Assembly: GCF_946479715.1 (NCBI RefSeq)
Contig: NZ_CAMLHF010000011.1
Coordinates: forward strand, 1-49,697
Source: an uncultured Pedobacter sp.
Lineage (GTDB): Bacteria > Bacteroidota > Bacteroidia > Sphingobacteriales > Sphingobacteriaceae
Length of the DNA stretch: 49,697 bases
Reading direction: 5' to 3'
Below, in pieces: positions 19,601-27,555 of this stretch. The first letter of the stretch is position 1, and every line of letters begins with the position of its first letter. A program made the translations under genes and the position numbers. The notes beneath the pieces are model-generated. The model searched no databases. It saw only the letters and a list, made by a program, of their open reading frames with translations, and was not told the DNA's origin.

Positions 19601-19871
19601 GAGCTATTATGTTCAGGACGGAAGTTTCTTCAGAATGAAGAATTTGCAGATCGGTTATTCATTGCCAACAGATAAGATTTTTGGGGCCAAACTGGGTGTA
19701 AGCAAAATCAGGATTTATGCCAGTGCCACTAATCTTTTCACAATCACCGATTATATGGGTCTGGATCCGGAGGTTAGTCAGGAAACAGAAACCTTTTCTG
19801 CACCTGGTGTAGACCGTGGTATTTATCCTAGTCCACGTCAGTTTCTGTTGGGTTTAAATGTTGGTTTTTAA
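16638..19871 (+). CDS. SusC/RagA family TonB-dependent outer membrane transporter
   Basis: A 1077-residue outer membrane importer working with the SusD-like lipoprotein encoded next. Signal peptide at residues 1-28 (LLLTGLLLSIAASAQ). A carboxypeptidase-regulatory-like domain follows (KITGKVTGSDDNLPIIGASI to about residue 108), then the plug with LSEVVVTGYTAQRKKDLTGAV and the SusC signature LKDASSASIYGARANNGVV (about residues 205-223). The remainder is the 22-strand barrel, ending QFLLGLNVGF. Substrate is likely an oligosaccharide or other large polymer fragment, but no degradative enzyme is in the same operon. Starts after a 215-base gap that follows the manC terminator, so it has its own promoter, which I could not locate. 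Confidence 0.97.
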   Translation: MFKTVSCLKRKAFLLLTGLLLSIAASAQTKITGKVTGSDDNLPIIGASIKIKNTNVGTTTDPSGAFAIMAKPTDVLIVSFVGYQAKEVPLGTQTTLNIVLAQDNTSLSEVVVTGYTAQRKKDLTGAVSVVDVGQLKSQPAASAVEALQGKAPGVQIVNDGAPGATPQIRVRGVTTINNNDPLYVIDGVPYEGKLSWLNQNDIESMQVLKDASSASIYGARANNGVVIITTKKGLQGPPKITFDTYYGTQTPRKNAFPKMMNPMQYAEYLFSAYRNAGETPATGDNYGSGATPTLPEYLVAGGASGQTVTPADADPSKYNYSRDPATFYQITKANQQGTNWFDEITKNAPVQNYQLAASGGGENSTYSFSAGHLNQKGTIQYTGFKRYNVRTNTTFSALNKKFRFGENAQYSYSEGFGVGVNPNVSGEYQDEGSPVGWAYRIPSIIPVYDIRGNFAGSRGSQLGNAENPLATLFRAKDNKNKSNFFFGNVFGELDLIEGLVAKTSFGIRYENYNGMTMRYPNLEFSEGNNSNNLNESMGYNTEWTWTNTLNYSKVFAEKHRLNILAGTEAIRSRSRLLEGGRNDFFVLGNPDYYYLGAGSSNISNNSSGGVGSLFSVFGRVDYSFNDRYLVSATIRRDGSSNFGPENKYGNFPAASVAWRLSEENFIKDNIKWVTDLKLRAGYGETGNQRIPGFQYLNRFQSSLINSSYGLGGGNNVIPGVWQNNYQNPAIKWESLSSVNVGLDFTLFDAVLDGSVDWYNKKTSDMLYPVPLPATAVGMGTSPYVNVGDMSNKGFEISLGYHYGKKDNKPFTFDLGVNFSRNVNEVVKLAPGVTEQPYGSFRTLQTSILKVGAPFGSFYGYDVVGIYQDQNEVTAGPSYTGARIGGFKFRDVNGDNKIDPGDRTIIGNPNPDFLYSFSVNASFKNFDIAMFFNGVQGNELYEATRYFTDFSTFNGARSTRLLDAWSPTNTGSLTPSPNIRASDFEYASSSYYVQDGSFFRMKNLQIGYSLPTDKIFGAKLGVSKIRIYASATNLFTITDYMGLDPEVSQETETFSAPGVDRGIYPSPRQFLLGLNVGF

Positions 19872-19887
19872 TTTAAAAAAAGAAGTC

Positions 19888-21600
19888 ATGAAAAAGATTA
19901 ATTATATCGTATTTATAGCATTGCTGTTTACGGCAATGGGGTGTGGCAAAGATTTTCTTGAGAAAAATCCACAGGCTGAACTGAGTCCGGAGCAATTGAC
20001 CACACAGGAAGGTGTTGAAGGGATGCTTACCGGTGCATATGCCTTATTAAATGGAAACCTGAATGGTACTTTTGGTAATTATGGAGCCGCACCAAGCCAG
20101 TGGCTTTTAGGTGAGGTAACATCCGACAATGCACATAAAGGAAGTGATAATGGTGACCAGCCCAACATGAATTTACTGGAACGCCATTCGCCAACCAGTA
20201 CTAACGATAACCTGTCGAATTTATGGGTACGTTGTTTTGAGGGCATCCAGAGGTGTAACAATACCTTGCGTTATCTGGCCGCATTGCAGGGTGGAAGTGG
20301 AATTAAATTTCCGGAAGCAAGGGCTACCGAGATTCAGGGTGAAGCCCGTTTATTAAGGGGCCATTTTTATTTTTTCCTTGCAAGGGTGTTTAAAAATGTG
20401 CCGCTGATCACTGAAGCGACAACCGAGAAAGCTGTGGATAATATGGCAGACATTTATCCGCAGATTGTAGCTGATCTTAAATTTTCAGCAGACAATTTAG
20501 CAGTAGTGAACTCAAAACAGCAGGTTGGCCGTGTGAACAAGGTGATTGCCCAGGCCTATTTGGGCAAGGTGTATTTATATCAAAAGAAATACGCTGAAGC
20601 TTTGCCTTTGTTTAACAGCGTAATTGCCAGCAGGGCAAACATCGAGACTTTACCCTATACAGATAACTTTGATATTACCAAAGAAAATGGCCCTGAATCG
20701 ATATTCGCGGTGCAGCATTCTGTAGGAAGTGATGGTTCCGGTGGTGACAATGGAAATGTTGGGGATATCTTAAACTTTCCATACGGTACGGGTTTGCCGA
20801 TTACCTGCTGTGGATTTTTTCAACCCTCAATTGATCTGGCCAATTCCTTTAAGGTAACCGCTGCAGGCTTGCCTTATCTGGATGGTACCTACCGTGCGGA
20901 TCCTTATAAATCGGATTTTGGATTGGCCGGGGCTGATAAGACCAATTATAAAGTTAACCGTACGCTGGCGGTAGATCCGAGGATGGATTATACAATGGGC
21001 AGAAGAGGAGTTCCTTTTCGTGACTGGGGAATTATGCAGGGCGATTCGTGGATCCGTGAACCCTCTAACGGAGGTCCGTTTGTGGCGTATAAGAATGTAA
21101 TTGAAGCGGCACAGGTTTCGAGCGGCACAGGCCCTGGAAATACCAATGTAACGGGCTTGAATGTAAATATCATCCGTCTGGCCGATGTGTATCTGATGGC
21201 AGCTGAGTGTGAAGTTGAAGCCGGTAGTCTTGGACGTGCGCTCACGCTGGTAAATAACATACGGACCAGGGCAGGTAAGCTTCCCGGGAAAGCAACAGAT
21301 GGTGGTCCTGTCGCCAGTTATAAAGTAAGCGTGTATCCATCTTTCCCTAATCAGGAATATGCCCGTACTGCGGTTCGTTTTGAGCGGAGACTGGAGCTGT
21401 CTCTTGAAGGACATCGCTTTTATGATCTGGTGCGCTGGGGGATTGTTAAGCAAACGCTGGAAAGCTATTTTGGCTTTGAAGGTGGATATTTTGCTTACCT
21501 GAAACCGGTTGTGATTGAACCAAGGGATGAGTATTTCCCGATTCCGCAGGATCAGATAGATAGAAGCGGGGGAGTGTTGAAACAGAACGAAGGGTATTAG
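19888..21600 (+). CDS. RagB/SusD family nutrient uptake outer membrane lipoprotein
   Basis: A surface lipoprotein of about 570 residues that lids the SusC transporter and binds its ligand. I place the start at the ATG at 19888, ten codons inside the longest frame (which begins at 19858 within the susC-like gene), because it gives a proper lipoprotein signal, MKKINYIVFIALLFTAMGC, with the lipidated cysteine in TAMGC. Family features include FLEKNPQAELSPEQ, TPR-like helices with EARLLRGHFYFFLARVFKNVPL and AYLGKVYLYQKKYAEAL, and the C-terminal ERRLELSLEGHRFYDLVRWG, AYLKPVVIEPRDEYFPIPQDQID. It follows the susC-like stop by 16 bases and ends at a strong terminator. Confidence 0.96.
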   Translation: MKKINYIVFIALLFTAMGCGKDFLEKNPQAELSPEQLTTQEGVEGMLTGAYALLNGNLNGTFGNYGAAPSQWLLGEVTSDNAHKGSDNGDQPNMNLLERHSPTSTNDNLSNLWVRCFEGIQRCNNTLRYLAALQGGSGIKFPEARATEIQGEARLLRGHFYFFLARVFKNVPLITEATTEKAVDNMADIYPQIVADLKFSADNLAVVNSKQQVGRVNKVIAQAYLGKVYLYQKKYAEALPLFNSVIASRANIETLPYTDNFDITKENGPESIFAVQHSVGSDGSGGDNGNVGDILNFPYGTGLPITCCGFFQPSIDLANSFKVTAAGLPYLDGTYRADPYKSDFGLAGADKTNYKVNRTLAVDPRMDYTMGRRGVPFRDWGIMQGDSWIREPSNGGPFVAYKNVIEAAQVSSGTGPGNTNVTGLNVNIIRLADVYLMAAECEVEAGSLGRALTLVNNIRTRAGKLPGKATDGGPVASYKVSVYPSFPNQEYARTAVRFERRLELSLEGHRFYDLVRWGIVKQTLESYFGFEGGYFAYLKPVVIEPRDEYFPIPQDQIDRSGGVLKQNEGY

Positions 21601-21607
21601 TTTTTTT

Positions 21608-21644
21608 AGAGGGTGTCCAATTAAAAGGGTGGACACCCTCTTTA
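21608..21644 (+). terminator. Rho-independent terminator after the SusC/SusD pair
   Basis: AGAGGGTGTCCA at 21608-21619 pairs perfectly with TGGACACCCTCT at 21630-21641 over a ten-base loop, followed by TTTATT. It isolates the two-gene SusC/SusD unit. Confidence 0.92.
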
Positions 21645-21807
21645 TTAAAATTGTGTAGTCGGTTGTTACCTGTTTTTCTTGATTATACAAAAATTAAATA
21701 CTACATTCTCAATTGAATCCAAACAGACCAGATCTCATTAAGCGCTATACCCCATAACAGAAGAATAAAGAAAAGGGTTCAATTTCGAATTTTTAAAAAT
21801 TACGATT

Positions 21808-23226
21808 ATGCTCTTTAACTCTCTCCACTTCTTTTTCTTTTTTATAGTGGTTACTCCAGCCTTTTTTCTATTGCCACATAAGCATAGATGGAAATTACTG
21901 TTGGCTGCAAGCTGCTATTTCTACATGACTTTTGTTCCGGTGTATATCCTGATTCTGGGCTTCACCATCATCATAGATTATTTTGCAGGGATATTAATAG
22001 AGAATTCAAAGGGGAAAAAGAGAAAGAACTTCCTTATTTTAAGTCTGGTAGCAAACATTGGCGTTCTGGCCGTTTTCAAATATTACAACTTCCTTAATGA
22101 TAACCTCTCTTTTCTGCTGGGAAATATCGGTTATCAGAACCACGTACCCTATTTAGAAATTCTATTGCCTATTGGGCTTTCTTTTCATACGTTCCAGGCG
22201 ATGAGCTATACCATTGAAGTTTACCGGGGAAATCAAAAGGCCGAGAAACATTTTGGGATATACTCTTTATATGTAATGTTTTACCCTCAGTTGGTAGCGG
22301 GACCAATAGAGCGGCCTCAAAATATCCTTCATCAATTTCATACCAAACAGTATTTCAATTACACCAATGTGGTGGAAGGCTTGAAGCTCATTACCTGGGG
22401 TTTATTTAAAAAGGTGGTGATTGCCGACAGGTTATCCATCTATGTAGATGCCGTGTACAATAATGCGGATCAGCATAGTGGCTTGACACTTATTGTGGCG
22501 ACTGTGTTTTTTGCATTTCAGATTTACTGCGATTTCTCGGGCTATTCTGATATCGCGATAGGTTGTGCAAGGGTAATGGGGTATAACCTGATGATCAATT
22601 TTAGACGGCCCTATCTGGCTGGCAGCATAAAGGAATTCTGGTCGAGATGGCACATTTCCTTATCCACCTGGTTCAGGGATTACCTTTATTTTCCTTTGGG
22701 TGGCAGCAAAGTGGCTATACCCCGGTGGTATCTTAATCTTTTTATTGTATTTATGGTAAGTGGCCTATGGCATGGCGCAAACTGGACTTTTATTATCTGG
22801 GGGGCATTACATGGGATCTATCAGATTTTTAGTGTTTCATTTAAAAAATTCAATGAAAAGAATATTCTTGGTTACCGCCCTTTGACTAATGCCTTGCACG
22901 TTTTCATCACCTTCGCGCTCGTTTCCTTTGCCTGGATATTTTTTAGGGCAAATAATGTAACGGAGGCCTTTAATATCTGCAAGAGCATATTTACATTAAA
23001 AGGAGGAGGCTTATTTATAGGAACACCGGAAGGATTTGTATATGCGCTCATCTGGATTTTGTTTTTGCTGGTTGTGGAATACATTACTGAATACCATTCG
23101 GATGCTATTAAGGTGTTTTATAGCTCAAACAGAGTGGTCAGGTATGCAGGATATACGGTTATTGTAGTATTTATTATCCTGTTTGGCGTGTTTAACGGTG
23201 GACAGTTTATCTATTTTCAATTCTAA
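21808..23226 (+). CDS. MBOAT family O-acyltransferase (AlgI-like)
   Basis: A 472-residue polytopic inner-membrane protein that passes acyl groups, usually acetyl, across the membrane for modification of exported polymers. Many hydrophobic segments are visible from residue 3 onward. The family motif EFWSRWHISLSTWFRDYLYF includes H282, and SGLWHGANWTFIIWGALHG includes H322, the presumed catalytic histidine of MBOAT enzymes. LYVMFYPQLVAGPIERPQN is another strong AlgI/DltB signature. The gene is followed two bases later by an SGNH-like gene, as in AlgI/AlgJ-type pairs. The likely target is the polysaccharide made by the locus to the left, though the pair is separated from it by the SusC/SusD unit. 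Confidence 0.93.
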   Translation: MLFNSLHFFFFFIVVTPAFFLLPHKHRWKLLLAASCYFYMTFVPVYILILGFTIIIDYFAGILIENSKGKKRKNFLILSLVANIGVLAVFKYYNFLNDNLSFLLGNIGYQNHVPYLEILLPIGLSFHTFQAMSYTIEVYRGNQKAEKHFGIYSLYVMFYPQLVAGPIERPQNILHQFHTKQYFNYTNVVEGLKLITWGLFKKVVIADRLSIYVDAVYNNADQHSGLTLIVATVFFAFQIYCDFSGYSDIAIGCARVMGYNLMINFRRPYLAGSIKEFWSRWHISLSTWFRDYLYFPLGGSKVAIPRWYLNLFIVFMVSGLWHGANWTFIIWGALHGIYQIFSVSFKKFNEKNILGYRPLTNALHVFITFALVSFAWIFFRANNVTEAFNICKSIFTLKGGGLFIGTPEGFVYALIWILFLLVVEYITEYHSDAIKVFYSSNRVVRYAGYTVIVVFIILFGVFNGGQFIYFQF

Positions 23227-23228
23227 TT

Positions 23229-24158
23229 ATGAAACCATTTTATAAACTATTGAGGAACGGGCTGATTATACTGGTTTTGTTATTTGCTACAGACAGGGCC
23301 CTTGGCGCATTAATTGAACACTTTTTCTTTAATGAAAAACAAGGTGATTCGGCAGTTACCACGCACGGGATTCTGGATGCCAACGAAGACATTCTTATTT
23401 TTGGGAATTCCAGGGCCAGTCATCACTATATCCCGGAGCTGATCACTGAAAAAACCGGACTATCTTGCTATAACCTTGGTCGGGACGGCATGAAGATGTT
23501 TTATTACGAAACTTTATTGAAATCTGTTTTAAGTTATCATACCCCAAAAGTGGTGATACTGGATTTGAACCTAAACGATTTTGAGTATCAGCATGAGGAG
23601 GAAGAAAAACTAACAGCAGTTTTGATGCCTTATATTAACAAGAATAAAGAGATTAGTGAATTGATTTATGCACAGAGTAAAATGGAGTTCTCGCTGGCAC
23701 ATATTTCAACTCTTTATAGGGTAAACTCCTTACCCATGTCGATCGTGCAGCATCATTTGGAAATAGGACAGAAGCACTTTAGCGGATACGAACCGCTTTC
23801 GGGAGGCATGCCGGAGCATGCTAAAGTAAGACACATTGATAATGCGAATTATAAGGAATCGAAAGACCAGTTAACTGCATTTGAAAATTTTGTTAAAACA
23901 ACGAAGTCAAAAAATATAAAATTACATGTTTTGGTCTCGCCCGGAATGAAGATCCATAAACACAATGCATTGAAAAGCGCCGATAGTATTTTAAGTAAAT
24001 ATGATATGAAGTGTTACAACTATTCGGAGCTATTTAATGCAGACGCAAATAAGCTGTTTTACGATGTTGGCCATTTAAATGAGATTGGGGCAACAGCGTT
24101 TACAGACAGTGTGATAGTTGATCATTTAGCTGAAATACCCGTAGCAGGAATTAATTAG
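23229..24158 (+). CDS. SGNH-like periplasmic protein, partner of the MBOAT acyltransferase
   Basis: A 309-residue protein with one N-terminal membrane anchor or signal (GLIILVLLFATDRALGALI). The SGNH-like blocks are ILIFGNSRASHHY with S61 as likely nucleophile, CYNLGRDGMKMFYY, VVILDLNLNDF, and a terminal FYDVGHLNEIGA with the D279-x-x-H282 pair. This matches secreted acetyltransferase partners such as AlgJ/AlgX or DltD in logic, although it is not closely similar to any I can name. It starts two bases after the MBOAT stop. Inferred role: accept the acyl group exported by the MBOAT protein and transfer it to a sugar polymer in the periplasm. Confidence 0.78.
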   Translation: MKPFYKLLRNGLIILVLLFATDRALGALIEHFFFNEKQGDSAVTTHGILDANEDILIFGNSRASHHYIPELITEKTGLSCYNLGRDGMKMFYYETLLKSVLSYHTPKVVILDLNLNDFEYQHEEEEKLTAVLMPYINKNKEISELIYAQSKMEFSLAHISTLYRVNSLPMSIVQHHLEIGQKHFSGYEPLSGGMPEHAKVRHIDNANYKESKDQLTAFENFVKTTKSKNIKLHVLVSPGMKIHKHNALKSADSILSKYDMKCYNYSELFNADANKLFYDVGHLNEIGATAFTDSVIVDHLAEIPVAGIN

Positions 24159-24189
24159 CATTGCTTAATGCTGTTATCATCAGTAGAAA

Positions 24190-24906
24190 CTAAAAATAAT
24201 CTTGCAGGAAGTGTTCTTCGGTATTGCAGTATAGAGAAGAATAGATGTTAAGGTTCTGAATATTGGTTTTAAGCTTCCTTTTCACGTGCACAATGGGATG
24301 GCTTTTTTTGATGTTGAGCAACTCGCTGATGGATTTATCGCCAAGTACGGCCCAAATCTTCTGCTCTCCCTCTTTTACTTCTATGTTGTAGCTTTCTCTT
24401 AAGATTTTAAAGAGCGAGAGGTTTTCTAATTCTTTGGAAATAAATCCGGGAAGATTGATGTTGCTGATGTATGTTTCTTCGTAGAGTACCGGAATGTTGT
24501 TGATGCGACGGAGCCTGGTAAAGTAGATACAATCGTGTCTCATTTCCACTTCATTTAATGGAAAGAAGAAGTCCAGTGGCCAGTCTTGCTTTATCTGCGT
24601 TTGCAAAATGGAAGTGCTGAGGCTTTGGCTGCCTACCCCCGCGGTAACCCCGCTTAAGGAAAGAATGCCCAAACCCAATTTAGGCTCGGTAACGATACTG
24701 CCTTTGCCATGACGGCGGGTAATGTAGCCTAAGTTGGTTAGCCCCGATAATGCCTGCCTGACGGTAACCCTTGTGGTATTATAGGTTTTGCAAAGGTCGT
24801 TCTCTGATGGCAGTAGTTGGCCTTTTTGGTATATGCCTTTTTCGATCTGAGCTCTCAAATCATCAGTTACTTTCTTATATAGGGGGCTTATTTTATCTGG
24901 CTTCAT
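24190..24906 (-). CDS. GntR family transcriptional regulator with UTRA domain (HutC subfamily)
   Basis: A 238-residue DNA-binding regulator. Residues 6-75 form the winged helix-turn-helix: PLYKKVTDDLRAQIEKGIY, LPSENDLCKTYNTTRVTVRQAL and RRHGKGSIV are classic GntR/HutC signatures. Residues about 90-235 are a UTRA ligand-binding domain, with FTRLRRINNIPVLYEETYI and HPIVHVKRKLK. UTRA domains often sense phosphorylated sugars, so a sugar-phosphate intermediate of the divergent operon is a natural inducer. The gene is divergent from that operon, and a perfect 14-base palindrome abuts its start codon, which suggests self-repression as well. Confidence 0.94.
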   Translation of the reverse strand: MKPDKISPLYKKVTDDLRAQIEKGIYQKGQLLPSENDLCKTYNTTRVTVRQALSGLTNLGYITRRHGKGSIVTEPKLGLGILSLSGVTAGVGSQSLSTSILQTQIKQDWPLDFFFPLNEVEMRHDCIYFTRLRRINNIPVLYEETYISNINLPGFISKELENLSLFKILRESYNIEVKEGEQKIWAVLGDKSISELLNIKKSHPIVHVKRKLKTNIQNLNIYSSLYCNTEEHFLQDYF

Positions 24907-24920
24907 CTTGTATATACAAG
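24907..24920. promoter_or_regulatory. Predicted GntR operator palindrome
   Basis: CTTGTATATACAAG is a perfect 14-base palindrome. It directly touches the start codon of the GntR gene and contains the TTG used as the -33 element of the divergent sugar operon, so a bound repressor could block both genes. The GTATATAC core suits GntR-family operators. Confidence 0.75.
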
Positions 24921-24938
24921 TTGTTTTTTATATGTTTG
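24908..24938 (+). promoter_or_regulatory. Promoter of the aldolase-dehydrogenase-isomerase-kinase operon
   Basis: TTG at 24908-24910, a 20-base spacer and TATGTTTG at 24931-24938 match the Bacteroidota pattern TTG-N(about 20)-TAnnTTTG. Transcription would start near 24944, leaving a leader of roughly 35-45 bases. The -33 element lies inside the operator palindrome. Confidence 0.72.
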
Positions 24939-24968
24939 ATCAGCCCATCATTAATATGGAGGGCAGAC

Positions 24969-24976
24969 CAAATATA
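24969..24976 (-). promoter_or_regulatory. Candidate -7 box for the GntR gene
   Basis: On the minus strand this reads TATATTTG, an exact TAnnTTTG match. A minus-strand TTG lies at 25001-25003 with a 24-base spacer, slightly long. If used, the repressor transcript would run through the operator at 24907-24920. Confidence 0.45.
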
Positions 24977-24977
24977 A

Positions 24978-25829
24978 ATGTATGAAAATATGAAGACATA
25001 CAAACTAAATCGATTGTTTAACCGCAATTCGGGAAATTGTTTTGATGTAGCGATTGACCATGGGTTTTTTAATGAACACTCCTTTCTGAATGGTATTGAG
25101 GACATCCAAAAAGCTGTTTCTATATTAGTTGATGCGGGACCTGACGCCATACAGCTTACCGTAGGACAGGCGCAATATTTACAAGCTATCCCCGGCAGGG
25201 AGAAACCTTCTTTGGTTTTACGAACAGATGTAGCCAATGTTTACGGAAAAGAATTGCCGCGGGCATTGTTTAGCAGAATGATAGCTGACCCTGTGGAACA
25301 AGCCGTTCGACTGGATGCGGCATGTGTTGTGGTAAACCTGTTTAGTATACCCGGTGAACCTGAAGTGACGGACCAGTGCATTCAGAATATTCTTAAAATT
25401 AAACCTTTATGTGAGCGATATGCTATGCCTTTAATGATTGAACCATTGGTGTTCAGACCGAATACTGAGGCCGGCGGATATATGGTAGATGGTGATCCGC
25501 AGAAAATTATTCCTTTGGTGAGGCAGGGTGTTGAACTGGGCGCAGACATTATTAAAGCCGACCCGACGGATAATGTTAACGATTATCATCGCATTATTGA
25601 GATAGCCGGAAATATACCCGTTCTGGTAAGAGGAGGAGGGAAAGCGAGTGACCGGGAAATTCTGGAGCGAACATATGGTTTGATGAAGCAGGGAGCGAGA
25701 GGGATTGTGTATGGCCGAAACGTAATACAACACGATGATCCGGCAGGGATGACCAATGCATTAATGGCAATAGTGCATCATGGTGCAAGCGCTGCGGAAG
25801 CAGCCACTTTTATAGCAATAAAGCATTAG
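24978..25829 (+). CDS. Class I aldolase, FbaB/LsrF/DhnA type
   Basis: A TIM-barrel Schiff-base aldolase of up to 283 residues. Visible features are FDVAIDHGFFN near the N-terminus, the strand MPLMIEPLVF, and GADIIKADPTDN, where K193 (counted from the ATG at 24978) is the expected Schiff-base lysine; IPVLVRGGGKASDREIL and GIVYGRNVIQHDDP form the phosphate-binding end. The ATG at 24990, four codons in, is an equally good start. It is first in a four-gene operon with a dehydrogenase, an isomerase and a PfkB kinase, so it probably cleaves a phosphorylated ketose into dihydroxyacetone phosphate and an aldehyde. The exact substrate is not determinable. Confidence 0.87.
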   Translation: MYENMKTYKLNRLFNRNSGNCFDVAIDHGFFNEHSFLNGIEDIQKAVSILVDAGPDAIQLTVGQAQYLQAIPGREKPSLVLRTDVANVYGKELPRALFSRMIADPVEQAVRLDAACVVVNLFSIPGEPEVTDQCIQNILKIKPLCERYAMPLMIEPLVFRPNTEAGGYMVDGDPQKIIPLVRQGVELGADIIKADPTDNVNDYHRIIEIAGNIPVLVRGGGKASDREILERTYGLMKQGARGIVYGRNVIQHDDPAGMTNALMAIVHHGASAAEAATFIAIKH

Positions 25830-25834
25830 GTGCG

Positions 25835-26983
25835 ATGAAAAAAGTTAATATAGGCATTATTGGGGGTGGATTGATGGGTAAGGAAGCGGCAAGTTCCTTT
25901 GCCCGCTGGTTTGCGATAAGTGATTTACCGGTGCATGTTGAGCTAACTGCAGTTTGTGACCTTAATGAAGACGTACTGTCGTGGTATAGGAATGTACCTA
26001 CGGTTAAGTTGCTGACAACCGACTACAAAGAATTATTGGACGATGAGGAAATTGATGTGGTGTATGTTGCCCTGCCTCATCATTTACATAAACAGTATTA
26101 CCTGGAGGTGCTGGCGGCAGGAAAAGATTTGCTGGCCGAGAAACCATTTGGGATAGATCTGGAAGCTGCTTTGGCGATCAAAAACGAGGCCGACAGACTG
26201 GGGCGTTTTGTGCGCTGCAGTTCGGAGATGCCTTTTTTGCCGGGCCCTCAGCGGGTTTTTAATGAAGTAAAGTCGGGCAGGTTAGGCCAGATTATAGAAA
26301 TTAAAGCCGGCTTTCTGCACTCAAGTGACCTGGATCCGGCGAAACCTATTAACTGGAAAAGGCAAGTGCCATTTTGTGGTGAAATAGGCGTTATGGGCGA
26401 TCTGGGCATGCATGTGCTGCATATTCCATTAAGATTAGGCTGGAAGCCTGAACGGATATATGCGCAGCTTCAAAAGATCATTACCCAACGGCCTGATGGG
26501 AAAGGCGGAATGGCTGAATGTGATACCTGGAACAATGCAACCCTAAACACTGAAGTAAACATAACCAATAACCTTGTTCCAATGACATTGGAAATGAAGC
26601 GCATTGCACCCGGAGAGACCAATACCTGGTATATCGAGATATTGGGAACGGAAGGTGGCGTGAAATACAGTACCAAGGACATCAAAACATTGTGGACTTT
26701 TACACGTAGTAATGAACAGTGGTGGCAACGGACTGATCTTGGATTTAAGGGAATGCCATTTACGACAATTACCGGTGGTATTTTTGAACCCGGATTTCCG
26801 GATTGTTTTATGCAAATGCTGGCTGCATATATTGCGGAAAGAGCAGGCTTATTAAATGGCCGCTTTGGGTGTGTAACCCCGGAAGAAGCATTAAATAGTC
26901 ACTATATATTTGACGCGGCATTAAGATCGTTTAACAACCAAACATTAGAAAAAATAACGTACTTTAAAACCGAAAAAGCATGA
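25835..26983 (+). CDS. Gfo/Idh/MocA family oxidoreductase
   Basis: A 382-residue NAD(P)-dependent dehydrogenase acting on a sugar or polyol. The N-terminal Rossmann motif is GIIGGGLMGKEAA (residues 7-19), followed by VCDLNEDVL, the VYVALPHHLH strand, and the active-site motif AEKPFGIDL with its conserved lysine. The C-terminal domain has GEIGVMGDLGMHVLHIPLRLGW, which resembles the GxxxDxGxHxxD region of the family and carries the catalytic-site histidine. It begins five bases after the aldolase stop and its stop overlaps the isomerase start by four bases. Role in the pathway is unclear; it could oxidise the entering sugar or a related polyol. Confidence 0.93.
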   Translation: MKKVNIGIIGGGLMGKEAASSFARWFAISDLPVHVELTAVCDLNEDVLSWYRNVPTVKLLTTDYKELLDDEEIDVVYVALPHHLHKQYYLEVLAAGKDLLAEKPFGIDLEAALAIKNEADRLGRFVRCSSEMPFLPGPQRVFNEVKSGRLGQIIEIKAGFLHSSDLDPAKPINWKRQVPFCGEIGVMGDLGMHVLHIPLRLGWKPERIYAQLQKIITQRPDGKGGMAECDTWNNATLNTEVNITNNLVPMTLEMKRIAPGETNTWYIEILGTEGGVKYSTKDIKTLWTFTRSNEQWWQRTDLGFKGMPFTTITGGIFEPGFPDCFMQMLAAYIAERAGLLNGRFGCVTPEEALNSHYIFDAALRSFNNQTLEKITYFKTEKA

Positions 26984-27552
26984 AAAGATCAGCAATAAAT
27001 AAAGCAATAATTGATGCGGGTGAATGCTTTACACGGAATGGCTGGTCGTTGCCTCCGAACCCCAAATGGGACATTACTGATTTTGGTTTAGATTCTTTTT
27101 TAACTTCAGGACTGGTATTGGTGAATTTAGCGGAAGAAAAAGAGTACTGTGAAAAAATAATGTATGCGATAAGGGGGCAGATAACTCCTTGTCATACACA
27201 TAAAAAAAAGAAAGAGGATATCATTTGCAGATCAGGGCTTCTGGTTGTTCAGCTATGGAGCGCAGATCCGGCTGTAGCGGAAAATACAGATACTTTTAGT
27301 GTGAAAATGAATGGTAGTTACCGTACTGTTGCCTCCGGAGATATCATACCAATACCTCCCGGTCAGCGGATTACAATTGAGCCCGGGGTTTGGCATGAGT
27401 TCTATCCCGAATCTGATGAATGTATTATTGGAGAGGTATCTACCGCCAATGATGATATAAATGATAATTTCTTTTCGGATAAAAATATTGGCAGATTTAC
27501 CGACATTGAGGAGGATGAAGCCTTAATTATCAAATTAGTAAGTGAATACTAA
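26980..27552 (+). CDS. D-lyxose ketol-isomerase family protein
   Basis: A 190-residue cupin-fold aldose-ketose isomerase of the Lyx_isomer family. The family acts on D-lyxose (to D-xylulose) and D-mannose (to D-fructose). The metal ligands are visible as H72 and H74 with E79 in CHTHKKKKEDI, and H139 in EPGVWHEFYPE. GWSLPPNPKWDITDFGLD is a typical N-terminal block. The start lies in a four-base overlap with the dehydrogenase gene. Given the nearby GH92 and GH130 mannoside enzymes, D-mannose is an attractive substrate, but this is inference. Confidence 0.88.
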   Translation: MKRSAINKAIIDAGECFTRNGWSLPPNPKWDITDFGLDSFLTSGLVLVNLAEEKEYCEKIMYAIRGQITPCHTHKKKKEDIICRSGLLVVQLWSADPAVAENTDTFSVKMNGSYRTVASGDIIPIPPGQRITIEPGVWHEFYPESDECIIGEVSTANDDINDNFFSDKNIGRFTDIEEDEALIIKLVSEY

Positions 27553-27555
27553 CTC

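Noticed and set aside
20827..21690. 287-codon open frame on the minus strand across the SusD-like gene
   Set aside because: It is antisense to a complete SusD-family gene, has no recognisable domain, and is rich in residues expected from reading that gene backwards. It also runs through the terminator.
24157..24172. AGCATT-GCTT-AATGCT hairpin between the SGNH-like and GntR genes as a terminator
   Set aside because: Only six base pairs, AT-rich and without a T run. It could assist termination but is not strong enough to call.
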